Shown here piece after piece: positions 16,605 through 25,548 of a DNA stretch of 48,803 nt (the stretch's first letter is position 1; each line of letters opens with the position of its first letter). Below the pieces are notes generated by a model. The model was given only the letters and a program-made list of their open reading frames with translations, was not told the DNA's origin and did no database searches. Location: contig CAKZQZ010000004.1 in NCBI GenBank assembly GCA_937142855.1, positions 1-48,803 of the forward strand. Reading direction: 5' to 3'. The DNA comes from an uncultured Alphaproteobacteria bacterium (GTDB taxonomy: Bacteria > Pseudomonadota > Alphaproteobacteria > Puniceispirillales > Marisalimonadaceae). Position numbers and translations under genes: made by a program.

Positions 16605-17912
16605 CTATTCTGCTGATGCATATGGTGGAATATTCCTTCCACCATACCTTCTTACTCTTATATTTGCCTGCTCTCCATGACCAGAAAAACCTTCTAGTGC
16701 ACATAGTCTTGAACAATATTCTCCCACGAGAGCAGAAGCTTCATCTGTGAGGACTTTTTGGTAAGTACAGGTTTTTAAAAACTTCCCAACCCATAAACCT
16801 CCTGTGTATCGAGCAGCTGTTTTTGTTGGCAAAGTATGATTGGTTCCTATTACTTTATCACCAAAAGCAACATTTGTTCTTGATCCCAAGAATAATGCCC
16901 CGTAATTAGTCATGTTTTTATGAAAATAATCTGGATCATCTGTCATAACTTGAACGTGCTCAAAAGCTAATTCATCAGCAACCTGAACCATCTCATCTAA
17001 ACTATCACAAACAATAACTTGACCATATTCGTTCCATGATACTCTAGCGATCTCAGCTGTTGGAATAATTTCTAGTTGCCTTTCAATCTCTTTTATTGTT
17101 TCGCTAGCTAGCTTTTCTGAGTTAGTTAATAAGATTGCAGGACTAGTAGGACCATGCTCTGCTTGACCCAAAAGATCTATAGCACAAATTTCTGGATCAG
17201 AAGTATCATCAGCTATAATAAGAGTTTCTGTAGGGCCAGCAAATAGATCAATGCCTACCCTTCCAAATAATTGCCTTTTAGCTTCAGCTACAAACATATT
17301 TCCTGGACCAACTAACATATCTACTCCATTAATAGTCTCAGTACCAATTGCCATTGCAGCTACAGCTTGAATGCCACCTAAACACAATATTTTATCGGCA
17401 CCACCCAAATGCATAGCTGCCACTATAGCTGGGTGCGGCTCACCACCTTGAGGAGGAGCGGATGCAGTGATATTTTTAACGCCTGCCACCTTTGCTGTTA
17501 AAACTGACATATGCGCAGAAGCAACCATTGGGTACTTACCACCAGGAACATAACAACCAACCGCATTCATTGGTATATTTTTATGGCCCAACACAACCCC
17601 AGGCATAGTCTCAACTTCTAAATCTTTAATGCATTCAAGTTGTTTTTGTGCAAAATTTCTTACCTGAGCCTGAGCAAATTTTATATCGTCTAAATCTCTT
17701 TTAGACACCTTGCTGATGGCAATTTCAATTTCATTTTGGCTTAAAATAAAATTATCTGGTGAGTAGTTGTCAAACTTTTCTGATAATTCTCTTACGGCCT
17801 GATCACCTCTGGAAGCGACATCTTGTAGAATTTTCTCAACTGTTTTTTTTACTTCAGCATCAGCTTCTACAATTTCTTTTTCAGACTTTCCCTCTTTTAG
17901 CCATTTTGCCAT
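16605..17912 (-). CDS. HisD-family dehydrogenase, catabolic HpsN-like type
   Basis: This NAD-dependent, zinc-binding dehydrogenase of the histidinol dehydrogenase family oxidises an alcohol to an acid in two steps. Conserved parts are [18 protein letters not shown] (119 onward), [25 protein letters not shown] and the zinc ligands Q250 and H253 in [11 protein letters not shown]. No other his genes are near. The sequence style ([33 protein letters not shown]) resembles the catabolic branch that includes sulfopropanediol 3-dehydrogenase HpsN. At 435 residues it fits. It is the first gene of a minus-strand unit with the SDR, with GAGGT before the ATG. An actual C3-sulfonate substrate is inference; no sulfolactate lyase gene is seen here. 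Confidence 0.85.
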   Translation of the reverse strand: MAKWLKEGKSEKEIVEADAEVKKTVEKILQDVASRGDQAVRELSEKFDNYSPDNFILSQNEIEIAISKVSKRDLDDIKFAQAQVRNFAQKQLECIKDLEVETMPGVVLGHKNIPMNAVGCYVPGGKYPMVASAHMSVLTAKVAGVKNITASAPPQGGEPHPAIVAAMHLGGADKILCLGGIQAVAAMAIGTETINGVDMLVGPGNMFVAEAKRQLFGRVGIDLFAGPTETLIIADDTSDPEICAIDLLGQAEHGPTSPAILLTNSEKLASETIKEIERQLEIIPTAEIARVSWNEYGQVIVCDSLDEMVQVADELAFEHVQVMTDDPDYFHKNMTNYGALFLGSRTNVAFGDKVIGTNHTLPTKTAARYTGGLWVGKFLKTCTYQKVLTDEASALVGEYCSRLCALEGFSGHGEQANIRVRRYGGRNIPPYASAE

Positions 17913-17971
17913 TTAAACCTCATTGATTAATAATTTTGAATTAATCCTATAACTTTTTTTTTATATATCAA

Positions 17972-18439
17972 TTAAGAAATTTGACCATTCCAAAATGTTA
18001 ATGGCTTTAAGTCTGAAGAATTGAAAGATGTGATCTCACCAACTAATATTTGATGATCACCTCCAGAATAATAGTTCCATTTTTTACAATCAAACCATGC
18101 AAGAGAATTTTCAATTAATGGAAAACCATTTTCACTTATTTTCCAATTTACATTTTCAAATTTATCGTGACTTTGTGAAGAGAATTTATAGCAAAGGTCA
18201 CTTTGATCCTTTGATAAAATATTTACAGCATAGCCTTTACCTACCATAAATGCATCGTAACTAGGCTGTTTTTTATCTATACACCAAAGTACTAGAGCTG
18301 GATCTAATGACACGGAAGAAAAACTATTTACAGTCATTCCAATAGGTATGCCATCACCATCTATAGAAGTCACAATAGTAACGCCAGTTGAAAATTTACC
18401 TAAAGATTTTCTTAAAAAATTTGTATCTATGACTTCCAT
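17972..18439 (-). CDS. Flavin reductase (FMN-binding split-barrel, RutF/HpaC-like)
   Basis: It probably supplies reduced FMN to a two-component monooxygenase, using NAD(P)H. The N-terminal LRKSLGKFSTGVTIVTSIDG, the TVNSFSSVSLDPALVLWCID block, AVNILSKDQSDLCYKFSS and GGDHQILVGEI are hallmarks of the family. The ATG at 18439 is preferred over a TTG three codons upstream, leaving 155 residues. It is divergent from the LysR gene across a 135-base spacer and is a natural partner for the luciferase-like monooxygenase 7 kb away. The pairing is inferred from gene kinds only; the two are not adjacent. Confidence 0.9.
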   Translation of the reverse strand: MEVIDTNFLRKSLGKFSTGVTIVTSIDGDGIPIGMTVNSFSSVSLDPALVLWCIDKKQPSYDAFMVGKGYAVNILSKDQSDLCYKFSSQSHDKFENVNWKISENGFPLIENSLAWFDCKKWNYYSGGDHQILVGEITSFNSSDLKPLTFWNGQIS

Positions 18440-18574
18440 GTTTATCAAACACTCTATTTATGATTAAAAAGTTATTTAAATAACAAAAACAAGGTTTTCC
18501 TTTAGCATAATTATATGTATTATATGTAATTATTTATTTGTATTGATTGTATCATTTTAACTGATAGTAAAAAA
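18440..18574. promoter_or_regulatory. Divergent control region with a tandem 9-base repeat
   Basis: This spacer lies between the flavin reductase and LysR genes. ATTATATGT occurs twice head to tail (18510-18518 and 18519-18527). LysR-type regulators usually act on such divergent promoters, so this is the most likely operator, but the usual T-N11-A dyad is not evident. Confidence 0.35.
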
Positions 18575-19507
18575 ATGTCTGTATCTATAAAACAACTTAA
18601 AGCTTTTGTCGCAGTGGTAGAGGAAAATTCATTTAGCTTGGCAGCTGAGAGGCTTAACGCCACTCAATCAGGCATGTCTATGTTAGTGCAGAACTTAGAA
18701 TTAAGTATTGGCAAAAAACTTATTAACAGAGTCCCTGGAAATATGGTTTTAACTGATAGTGGAAATAATTTTTATAAATATGCTTTAGAAATACTCAGCT
18801 TAATGGACAAAGCTCTTATAGACACCAAAACTAACAAGGAAAATCTTTCGGGAACTTTCAATTGCGGATTAATGCCAACTTTTACCAGGTCTGCCCTTCC
18901 CGTTACTCTTTCTGAATTTTTAAGAGAGCACCCTAAAGTCGATATCAAGGTAACAGAAGCTTATTCAGGTGTATTAGAAGATATGGTAAGAACGAATAAG
19001 TTAGAATTTGCTATTGTACCCACAGTTAAAAACCCAACAGGTTTAAAGATTGAATTCGTTTCTAGTGATTTAAACTTATTAGTTACAAAAAAGGATTCTA
19101 AATTTCAGCATATGAAACCTATAAAATTATCTGAGCTTGAAAATTTAAAAATAATTCTTCCTGGTATCGAAAACTCCAGAAGAATTACACTAGATGAATA
19201 TTTTTCTACTCACAATATTAAGCTGGAAAAAACATTAGAAATGGATGGAATGATTGGGACCTTAGAGATGGTTGCCTCCAGTGATTGGTGTGCAATTTTG
19301 CCTGCCGTATTATGTGATCTAGACGTAAATAATAACTCAAGAACTTTATCTCCTTTAATTTCTCCCAATTTAATGACAGAATACGTTATGATCACATCTG
19401 CTAGTAGAGAGCTAAGTCCTTCAGCAAGATTGTTCAGTAAAAAAATGTGTGAGGAAATTAGGTCAATAACAGAAAAAATGAATAAAAAAGTTAAACCATT
19501 TTTATAA
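18575..19507 (+). CDS. LysR-type transcriptional regulator
   Basis: An N-terminal winged helix-turn-helix (residues about 4-62; IKQLKAFVAVVEENSFSLAA then ATQSGMSMLVQNLE) precedes the periplasmic-binding-like effector domain (about 92-300; FNCGLMPTFTRSALP opening). At 310 residues it is complete. It is divergent from the flavin reductase gene and directly upstream of the TRAP transporter genes, so it most likely controls both sides in response to a pathway substrate or intermediate. The identity of the inducer cannot be inferred. Its ATG has no strong ribosome binding site. Confidence 0.93.
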   Translation: MSVSIKQLKAFVAVVEENSFSLAAERLNATQSGMSMLVQNLELSIGKKLINRVPGNMVLTDSGNNFYKYALEILSLMDKALIDTKTNKENLSGTFNCGLMPTFTRSALPVTLSEFLREHPKVDIKVTEAYSGVLEDMVRTNKLEFAIVPTVKNPTGLKIEFVSSDLNLLVTKKDSKFQHMKPIKLSELENLKIILPGIENSRRITLDEYFSTHNIKLEKTLEMDGMIGTLEMVASSDWCAILPAVLCDLDVNNNSRTLSPLISPNLMTEYVMITSASRELSPSARLFSKKMCEEIRSITEKMNKKVKPFL

Positions 19508-19604
19508 ATCAGATAAATTGATTTTAGATATTTTATTTTATGATTTGAATACATGTAAAGTAATCGTAAAGTGTTAATATACCTAAAAATCTTGGGGAAA
19601 TAAA

Positions 19605-20081
19605 TTGATTAAGTATATAAAGAAAACACCTGAATACCTTCAATCAATAGCTGCAATATGGCTTATTTTAGTTGCTCTAACAATTTTCGCTGAAGTCACA
19701 TTTAGAAATCTTGGCATTTTTCTAGGCGCGGATCAAATTGTTCAGAACTCAGTTCCAGCAATTGTTTTTCTTCAAGTTCCATTCGCCATTGCTTCAGGGA
19801 CAATGCTTAGGACTACATTAATATATGACTTTTTTAAAAAAAGAGGAAAAATGATTATTAATATTTTGTCTTATGCAATTGGAATAATGCTTTTTACAGG
19901 AATAGCCGTTGGTGGCTGGACTGACATGATCAAAGGATGGGAAATTAAAGAATATCAAGGAATTGGTGCAATTGAGTTCCCTGTTTACCCTATAAGAACA
20001 GTTATAATATTTTCTTCGATTATAGTGGTTTTAATTTATTTATCTTTAATAATTAAATCATTCATATCAAAAAAAGATTAA
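19605..20081 (+). CDS. TRAP transporter small permease (DctQ type)
   Basis: This 158-residue protein has four predicted membrane segments (about 15-35, 46-65, 85-105, 125-150), including the usual EVTFRNLG stretch after helix 1. It forms a complex with the large permease encoded 15 bases downstream. The start is TTG at 19605, supported by GGGGA 7 bases upstream and lack of an earlier in-frame ATG. It belongs to the DctQ-DctM-DctP set 19605-22565 for sodium-driven uptake of an organic acid or related solute. Confidence 0.92.
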   Translation: MIKYIKKTPEYLQSIAAIWLILVALTIFAEVTFRNLGIFLGADQIVQNSVPAIVFLQVPFAIASGTMLRTTLIYDFFKKRGKMIINILSYAIGIMLFTGIAVGGWTDMIKGWEIKEYQGIGAIEFPVYPIRTVIIFSSIIVVLIYLSLIIKSFISKKD

Positions 20082-20096
20082 AAAAAGGATAGCAAG

Positions 20097-21413
20097 TTGG
20101 GAATTGATTTAGATACGCTAATGATTTTGACGTTAGTAGGAATGCTACTGGCAATCTTTTCTGGTGTTCATATAGCACTTGCTCTTGGTGCAACAGCAAT
20201 GATTGGTACTTATTTTATTTTTGAAGACATGTATATGGCAGCAAGTCAGGTGGGTGGAGCTGCATATGAGCTTATTAGAGACCATATTTTTATGACTATA
20301 CCACTCTTTGTTCTAATGGGAGACTTTTTATCACGAAGTGGTGCTGCAGGTGACTTATATTCGCTTATAAATAAAGGTCTAAAGGGAGTGCCAGGTAGAC
20401 TTGGTGTTGCAACAGTTACCGGAAACGCGGCATTTGCCGCAGTAACCGGAACTTCTATTGCATCAGCAGCAGCTTTTTCCAGAATTGCATGGCCAGAAAT
20501 GAAAAAAGCTGGGTATGATGAAAAATTGGCTGCTGGCTCTATAGCAGGAAGCGCTTGTTTGGGTATGTTAATTCCGCCTAGTGTTTTATTAATTGTTTGG
20601 GGTATAATAACCGAAGACTCTATTGGAAAATTGTTTGTAGCAGGTGTAATACCAGGCATTATTTTATCACTTATGTATGCCTTTTATAATTATATAAAGG
20701 CTGTTAGAAACCCTGAATTAGCACCTGAACCAGATAGCATTGGTGACATTACAAAGTTGACTTCTAAACAAATAATATCTGGCATGTCAATAATTGGCTT
20801 AATATTTGTTGTTTTAGGTGGAATATGGGGTGGAATTTTTACTCCTACCGAAGCTGCTGGCATGGGAGCGCTTGCAAGTTTTGGAATTGCACTATTTAAA
20901 GGAATGAGATGGAATGGGTTGGTTGAATCCGTTATTGATGCAGGTAAAACCTCTGCACCTATAATGATACTTTTAATTACCGCCGGAATGTATTCCAGAT
21001 TTTTATCATTGTCAGACATTGATTCAGTTATAGTTGATGCCATGACCTCAGTAGGTTTAAATAGTTTCATGATTTTGGTCATGATGGTTGTCATTTGGCT
21101 TGTTTTAGGCATGTTACTAGATTCAATCTCAATAATTTTACTTACTGTACCTTTATTTATATTACTTGCAGGCGATATGAATCCCTATGCGTTTGCAATT
21201 TTTGGTATACTAGCTATTGAAGCTGGTTTACTAACACCACCCTTTGGACTTATAGTTTATACAGTTAAAGGGGTATTATCAGCTGGGGGAGATAATGTAT
21301 CACTAGGAACGATTTTCAAAGGCTCAATTCCTTATTGGGTTATGATGTTGATAGTCATGTTATTAGTTGCATTTTTTCCTGAATTAGCTAGCTGGCCAAC
21401 ACAATTTGTTTAG
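20097..21413 (+). CDS. TRAP transporter large permease (DctM type)
   Basis: This is the catalytic membrane subunit of a TRAP transporter, with about 12 hydrophobic segments over 438 residues. The family stretches IPLFVLMGDFLSRSG, VTGTSIASAAAFSRIAWPEM, IPPSVLLIVWGIITEDSIG and FTPTEAAGMGALASFG are all present. The start is TTG (20097) with AAGGAT upstream. Both permease genes use TTG, whereas the binding-protein gene that follows uses ATG with a strong GAGGAGG, which fits the usual need for excess binding protein. Confidence 0.95.
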   Translation: MGIDLDTLMILTLVGMLLAIFSGVHIALALGATAMIGTYFIFEDMYMAASQVGGAAYELIRDHIFMTIPLFVLMGDFLSRSGAAGDLYSLINKGLKGVPGRLGVATVTGNAAFAAVTGTSIASAAAFSRIAWPEMKKAGYDEKLAAGSIAGSACLGMLIPPSVLLIVWGIITEDSIGKLFVAGVIPGIILSLMYAFYNYIKAVRNPELAPEPDSIGDITKLTSKQIISGMSIIGLIFVVLGGIWGGIFTPTEAAGMGALASFGIALFKGMRWNGLVESVIDAGKTSAPIMILLITAGMYSRFLSLSDIDSVIVDAMTSVGLNSFMILVMMVVIWLVLGMLLDSISIILLTVPLFILLAGDMNPYAFAIFGILAIEAGLLTPPFGLIVYTVKGVLSAGGDNVSLGTIFKGSIPYWVMMLIVMLLVAFFPELASWPTQFV

Positions 21414-21464
21414 TTGAACTTGGGGTTAAACTAAACTTAACACTGCCTATCAGAGGAGGAAATA

Positions 21465-22565
21465 ATGATTAGGTATTTTAAAAAAGCTTTACCACTTAGC
21501 ATTTTAGCTACTGGTATTATGGCATCTGCATCATTTGCAGATACCTTTACTTTAAGAGTTGGATCAGGCCATCCGTCAAAGCCAACAGCCTATGTAACTA
21601 ATATGGAAAAAGTATTAGTTCCAAATATTAAAAAAAGAGTTGCAGCTGAGACCAACCATAAAGTTAGAATTATAGAGGCTTATGCTGGTAAAATTGCAAA
21701 AGTTCATGAGACTTTAGAAGCTGTTGAAAAAGGTTTGTTAGACATTGGTTCTTACTGCGTATGTTTTGAAACAGCAAAATTATTACCATGGAACTTTGAC
21801 TATTTTGTACCTTTCACAACAACTAACCTTGTAACTAGTTGGGAAGTTAAGCACAAGATTCTGAAAAAATTTCCAGAATTAACTAAAATGCTTGAAGATA
21901 AGTATAATCAGAAATTCTTAGCAATGCAGGGTTTTGATGATTATGGAATTGGTACTGTTAAACAGTGGCAGAAAGCCAGTGAGTTAAAGGGTGTAAAAGT
22001 AATTGCTGCTGGACCAAATTTACCATGGGTTTCTCTATTTGGATCAATACCAGTTACATCTACACTTCCCACAATGTATAATGATTTAGCAACAGGTGTT
22101 GCAAAAGGTGTGATTATTTTCCCATCAGCTCATGCTGGAGGTTTTAAGTTCTACGAACAAGCACCTTATTGGAAAGTTATTGGTTTTGGTGCTATGGCAC
22201 AAACAATCACTACCATTAACTTAGATACAATGAAAAAACTACCACCTGAAATTGTAAAAATAATAATGGAAGAAGCTGTTAACTATGAAAAAGCTGCTGT
22301 AAAAGATGGCCAACAAAGATATCAAAAAGGTCTTACAGACTTAGTTGCTCTTGGTAAGAAAAAAGGTATTAACGATGCCGTTACATATTTACCTGTATCT
22401 GAGCAAAAAATTTGGGCAGAAACTATAAAAGATTGGCCAAATTCAAGAGCTCAAGATATCACTAAAGATTATGGAATGGATGGCGCTGCTATCATGAATG
22501 CATACATGGATGAAATGGAAAAAACCGGACATAAATTCCCTGTGCGTTTCAAGATTGGTGGATAA
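21465..22565 (+). CDS. TRAP transporter solute-binding protein (DctP family)
   Basis: This periplasmic substrate-binding subunit of the TRAP system is encoded just downstream of its two permeases. Residues 1-26 are a Sec signal peptide (KKALPLSILATGIMASASFA, cut before DTF). The mature part has the two-lobed DctP pattern, with RVGSGHPSKPTAYVTNMEK, the SELKGVKVIAAGP hinge segment and LPTMYNDLATGVAKGVIIF in the place of the ligand-arginine loop. At 366 residues it is slightly longer than typical DctP. The ligand is unknown. The gene has a very strong ribosome binding site and ends 23 bases before a clear terminator. Confidence 0.94.
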   Translation: MIRYFKKALPLSILATGIMASASFADTFTLRVGSGHPSKPTAYVTNMEKVLVPNIKKRVAAETNHKVRIIEAYAGKIAKVHETLEAVEKGLLDIGSYCVCFETAKLLPWNFDYFVPFTTTNLVTSWEVKHKILKKFPELTKMLEDKYNQKFLAMQGFDDYGIGTVKQWQKASELKGVKVIAAGPNLPWVSLFGSIPVTSTLPTMYNDLATGVAKGVIIFPSAHAGGFKFYEQAPYWKVIGFGAMAQTITTINLDTMKKLPPEIVKIIMEEAVNYEKAAVKDGQQRYQKGLTDLVALGKKKGINDAVTYLPVSEQKIWAETIKDWPNSRAQDITKDYGMDGAAIMNAYMDEMEKTGHKFPVRFKIGG

Positions 22566-22588
22566 ATAAATTCTACAAAACTATTTTA

Positions 22589-22620
22589 AAAGACGATCTG
22601 TATTTAGATCGTCTTTTTTT
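22589..22620 (+). terminator. Rho-independent terminator of the TRAP operon
   Basis: AAAGACGATCT (22589-22599) pairs perfectly with AGATCGTCTTT (22606-22616) across a 6-base loop, and the stem runs into a tract of eight or more T residues. This is the strongest terminator in the window. Confidence 0.92.
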
Positions 22621-22632
22621 TAAGGTAATTTA

Positions 22633-22866
22633 ATGAAAAAAGAAAAATTCCAATTATATTTATCCACACTTATTTCAGGGATATTTATTACAATGTTTAT
22701 CAGCTCTCTTGTCACTTATTTGGCCTTATCAGACACATCATTGTTTTTTCAGGTATGGCCTAAAAATTGGTTTTATGCCTCTCTTGTAGCGTTTCCAGCT
22801 ATTTTGTTTGTAAGACCATTGGCTATTAAGTTAACTACTGTCATTACCAACTTCATTTACAAATAA
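22633..22866 (+). CDS. Small membrane protein, DUF2798-like
   Basis: A 77-residue protein with two membrane helices (about 9-32 and 46-66) joined by FFQVWPKNWFYASLVAFP. The pattern of a W-P-x-x-W turn followed by a 'FPAILFVRPLA' helix resembles the DUF2798 family, whose function is unknown. It starts with ATG after TAAGGTAA, immediately beyond the TRAP terminator, so it depends on read-through or a promoter within that spacer. It converges on the cyclase gene with a single base between the stops. Confidence 0.75.
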   Translation: MKKEKFQLYLSTLISGIFITMFISSLVTYLALSDTSLFFQVWPKNWFYASLVAFPAILFVRPLAIKLTTVITNFIYK

Positions 22867-22867
22867 A

Positions 22868-23641
22868 TCATTTAAAAATGGCTACAACTCTTACAAAGCC
22901 GGCTGAGCCATTCTTAATTTTGAATGGAAAAGCAGAAACTTTAAATCCATGGCTTGGTAGTTTGTCTAAATTGTTCAGTTTTTCAATATGTGAATAACCT
23001 TGAACCATGCCTGCTCTATGGCCTTCCCAGATTATAGCGGGGTCCTTTGTTTCTTTAAACTTTTCAGCTGTATAACTAAAGGGAGCATCCCAACTCCATG
23101 CATCAGTACCAGTAACTCTTACGCCTTGCTCAAGTAAGTATATGGTTGCTTCTTTACTTATACCGCAACCTTTTGTTAAGAAATCATCTTTTCCATAACG
23201 GCCACCTGCTGAGGTGTTAATAAAAATCATATCAAGAGGCTTTATATCATAATTTATTTTTTTGATTTCATTTCGAAGGTCATCTTTGGTTAAAACATAT
23301 CCATCGTCATAGGATCTTAAATCCAACTTAACACCATCACTAAAACACCATTCTAAAGGGACCTCATCTATTGTGATAGCTCTTTCACCATTATTCATAG
23401 TCGAATGATAATGATACGGAGCATCCATATGAGTGCCATTATGAGTGCTTACTGTTATAGTTTCCATAGCCCAACCTTCTCCTCCAGGCAAATCAGACTT
23501 GTTTAAGCCAGGAAAAAAACTAATCATCTCTTCTGCTGTTTCTTGGTGATGATGATAATTGATTTTAGGTAACATAAAGTCTGGATCAGACTTTATACCT
23601 TCTTGCAAACTAACTGATAAATCTAAAAATTTCCTAGACAT
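22868..23641 (-). CDS. Cyclase-family metal hydrolase (kynurenine-formamidase-like)
   Basis: Cyclase-family enzymes (KynB and relatives) hydrolyse amides, formamides or ring lactams with divalent metal. The metal motif HxGTHxDxPxH is perfect: H67, H71, D73 and H77 in STHNGTHMDAPYHYH. Further typical segments are LPLDMIF-like PLDMIFINTSAGGRYG and the TGTDAWSWDAPF block. At 257 residues it fits this branch. It ends a four-gene minus-strand unit (oxidoreductase, cupin, YciI-like protein, cyclase) and has AGGGG before its ATG. A hydrolytic role on a ring-opened amide is inferred. Confidence 0.92.
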   Translation of the reverse strand: MSRKFLDLSVSLQEGIKSDPDFMLPKINYHHHQETAEEMISFFPGLNKSDLPGGEGWAMETITVSTHNGTHMDAPYHYHSTMNNGERAITIDEVPLEWCFSDGVKLDLRSYDDGYVLTKDDLRNEIKKINYDIKPLDMIFINTSAGGRYGKDDFLTKGCGISKEATIYLLEQGVRVTGTDAWSWDAPFSYTAEKFKETKDPAIIWEGHRAGMVQGYSHIEKLNNLDKLPSHGFKVSAFPFKIKNGSAGFVRVVAIFK

Positions 23642-23654
23642 TACTACCCCTTAT

Positions 23655-23945
23655 TTAAATTTTAGAAAGGTTGTCCACCCTTTTGTTAAATGGCGAAATA
23701 ATTATTTCATCCCAAATGTTAGCTTTATAGATTGGATCATTCTGTTGAAATACCTTTATTTCTTCTTCGCTATTAGCTTCAACCATAAAAAAAGAACCAT
23801 TCATATTACCTTCCTTGTCAGTTAAAGGACCAGAAATAAGCGTTTTAATTGGATTTGAAGATAAATAAGCCCTGTGCTCATCTATAATTCTCATCCTTTT
23901 GTCTAAAGAGTTCGGTTTATCTTTGCAAAGTACAACCCATATCAT
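23655..23945 (-). CDS. YciI-like protein
   Basis: A 96-residue protein of the YciI/dimeric alpha-beta barrel family. The opening MIWVVLCKDKPNSLDKRMRIIDEHRAYL includes the D/H pair typical of the family, followed by TLISGPLTDKEG and the EEEIKVFQQNDPIYKANIWDE segment (the 'NDPyvkAglw' motif). Relatives include enzymes that handle small chlorinated or lactone ring products, but most have no known reaction. It sits between a cupin and a cyclase in a catabolic unit, so an accessory step on a pathway intermediate is likely. Confidence 0.85.
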   Translation of the reverse strand: MIWVVLCKDKPNSLDKRMRIIDEHRAYLSSNPIKTLISGPLTDKEGNMNGSFFMVEANSEEEIKVFQQNDPIYKANIWDEIIISPFNKRVDNLSKI

Positions 23946-23959
23946 AATAAGGCTTTCGG

Positions 23960-24523
23960 TTAGTTGTTAGAATTTTCAAATTCTTCAATTCTTTTATAAG
24001 CAAGATCTGTAAACTCTGCCTTTGGAGCATTGCCAGCGATGACTACTAACAATAAATGTTCTTTATCATCCTCGCCTTCAGTAATATTCATAAAACGCCT
24101 AGAACAGCCAGGAGGAAATGAAATAACATCACAAGGACCCAAGTCTGCAAAATCGTGATCATCACCTTCATTCCATTCACACCTCCATTTTCCAGAAATG
24201 GGCATGAATGTTTCATTAGTATCATGATTATGCATTAATGGTCCTTTGCCAGGCTTGCATCTACAAAATCCAAGATTAAAGCCTTCAGAAATATTTATAG
24301 CAGGCATTTGAGCATTGTCATTACCCAATGGTGAAACATGTTTACTATCTCCTTTAGGCGGCTCAAAACCTATAATATTAATAAGCTCTCTTGTACATTC
24401 AGGCAATTTGCTATCTGGCAAACCCAATTTAGATCCTTTTTGATCAGAAAAATATGCAATCCTTGAATTCATATACTCCCTTGAAAGGGTTCTTATCTCT
24501 GGAAGGTTTTTCTTATCTTTCAT
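23960..24523 (-). CDS. Cupin-domain protein
   Basis: The 187-residue protein has a single cupin barrel at about 85-165. The first metal motif is visible in KPGKGPLMHNHDTNETFMPI (two His and one Glu), and the second half is GPCDVISFPPGCSRRFMNI, where the usual final histidine is replaced by arginine. The metal site is therefore two His plus Glu at most. The N-terminal 80 residues are not recognised. It starts at ATG with AAGGAG 5 bases upstream. A dioxygenase, isomerase or binding role cannot be distinguished. Confidence 0.8.
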   Translation of the reverse strand: MKDKKNLPEIRTLSREYMNSRIAYFSDQKGSKLGLPDSKLPECTRELINIIGFEPPKGDSKHVSPLGNDNAQMPAINISEGFNLGFCRCKPGKGPLMHNHDTNETFMPISGKWRCEWNEGDDHDFADLGPCDVISFPPGCSRRFMNITEGEDDKEHLLLVVIAGNAPKAEFTDLAYKRIEEFENSNN

Positions 24524-24532
24524 AAAATCTCC

Positions 24533-25405
24533 TTATTTATTATTATTTTCTAATTGCTCAAAAATAGCAGCAGTATCATAAGTGATTGGAATTTTTTCTT
24601 TAGATTGAATGTACAAAGCGGCAGCAGCCTCAAAAGTAGGAGAATTTAAATTATTAGTCTTTAGAAAGTTTGAAATAACTTCAATATCTTTTAAAAATAT
24701 TCTCATAGAGGCTGTTGCTGGCTCATAATTTTTATTTATCATAAGTGGCATTCTTTTATCTAACATAACAGATGTTGCAGCTCCTGCGTTTAACACTTCA
24801 TAAATCATGTTGCTATCTAATCCTGCTTTTTGCCCTAAAAGTAATGCTTCAGCTGTAACAGTGTTATGAACGGTAACCAATAAATTCGCCAAAATCTTAA
24901 ATTTTATTCCATTACCAAATTCACCTACATTTATATTTTGTTTAGAAAATGATTTAAAAATGATATCACATTCATTAACAACCTCTGAATCACCACTAGA
25001 CATAACAACAATGTCTTTTTCTTTTGCTTGAGCCCCTGTTCCACTTACTGGAGCATCTACCATTTGAATATTTAGCTTTTGTAACTTATCTCTGGTTTCT
25101 AATTTATCGTCTAATGAAATAGTATTCATATCAATAAGTATTTTAGAATGAATGACAGCTCCATTTTTTTCTATTTCATTAATAACCGCCTTAAATATAG
25201 GAACAGTTGGGAGGCTTAAAATAATGACTTCAGACTTATTCACTAAATCGCTGATATTACTTAACAACTCTCCTCCAAAAGAATTAAATGCGTCTGCATT
25301 TTTTTCGTCTGGGTCAATGCCATACACTTTATAATTATCTTCAAGCAAAAATTTTGCATATGCCCCACCCATAGCACCTAATCCAATTGAACCAATAACT
25401 TTCAT
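24533..25405 (-). CDS. 3-hydroxyisobutyrate-dehydrogenase-family NAD(P) oxidoreductase
   Basis: This beta-hydroxyacid dehydrogenase has the Rossmann motif GLGAMGG at 8-14, the substrate motif DAPVSGTGAQAKE (118-128) and the catalytic lysine K170 in GNGIKFKILANLL. The all-helical C-terminal domain (from about 175) is complete, giving 290 residues. It is the first gene of the minus-strand unit with the cupin, YciI-like and cyclase genes, and is divergent from the luciferase-like monooxygenase gene. It probably interconverts a hydroxyacid and a semialdehyde late in the pathway; that role is inference. Confidence 0.9.
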   Translation of the reverse strand: MKVIGSIGLGAMGGAYAKFLLEDNYKVYGIDPDEKNADAFNSFGGELLSNISDLVNKSEVIILSLPTVPIFKAVINEIEKNGAVIHSKILIDMNTISLDDKLETRDKLQKLNIQMVDAPVSGTGAQAKEKDIVVMSSGDSEVVNECDIIFKSFSKQNINVGEFGNGIKFKILANLLVTVHNTVTAEALLLGQKAGLDSNMIYEVLNAGAATSVMLDKRMPLMINKNYEPATASMRIFLKDIEVISNFLKTNNLNSPTFEAAAALYIQSKEKIPITYDTAAIFEQLENNNK

Positions 25406-25548
25406 ATTTTTTCCTATAATTTTTTATTAATATTAATTATTAATTTAAAATAATTAAATCATACTTTCTGATAAGTATCATAAAAAATAATCATTTAATG
25501 TTTTAACAGCAATAAACTATATTAAATTTTTTAATCTTGGAGTTTGCT
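25406..25548. promoter_or_regulatory. Divergent spacer with an inverted repeat
   Basis: This spacer separates the oxidoreductase and monooxygenase genes. ATACTT (25461-25466) and AAGTAT (25473-25478) form a 6-base dyad with a 6-base centre. The heptamer AAATCAT (25456-25462) overlaps it and also recurs in the spacer 34313-34489. These are candidate operator sites; chance is a serious alternative at this base composition. Confidence 0.3.

Noticed and set aside
16597-16716. A 40-residue N-terminal extension of the SDR
   Set aside because: It lies inside the HisD-like gene, is rich in Trp, Lys and Arg, and a good ribosome binding site marks the ATG at 16596.
16605-17912. Histidinol dehydrogenase of histidine biosynthesis
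   Set aside because: No other his gene is near, and the sequence and context fit the catabolic HpsN-like branch.
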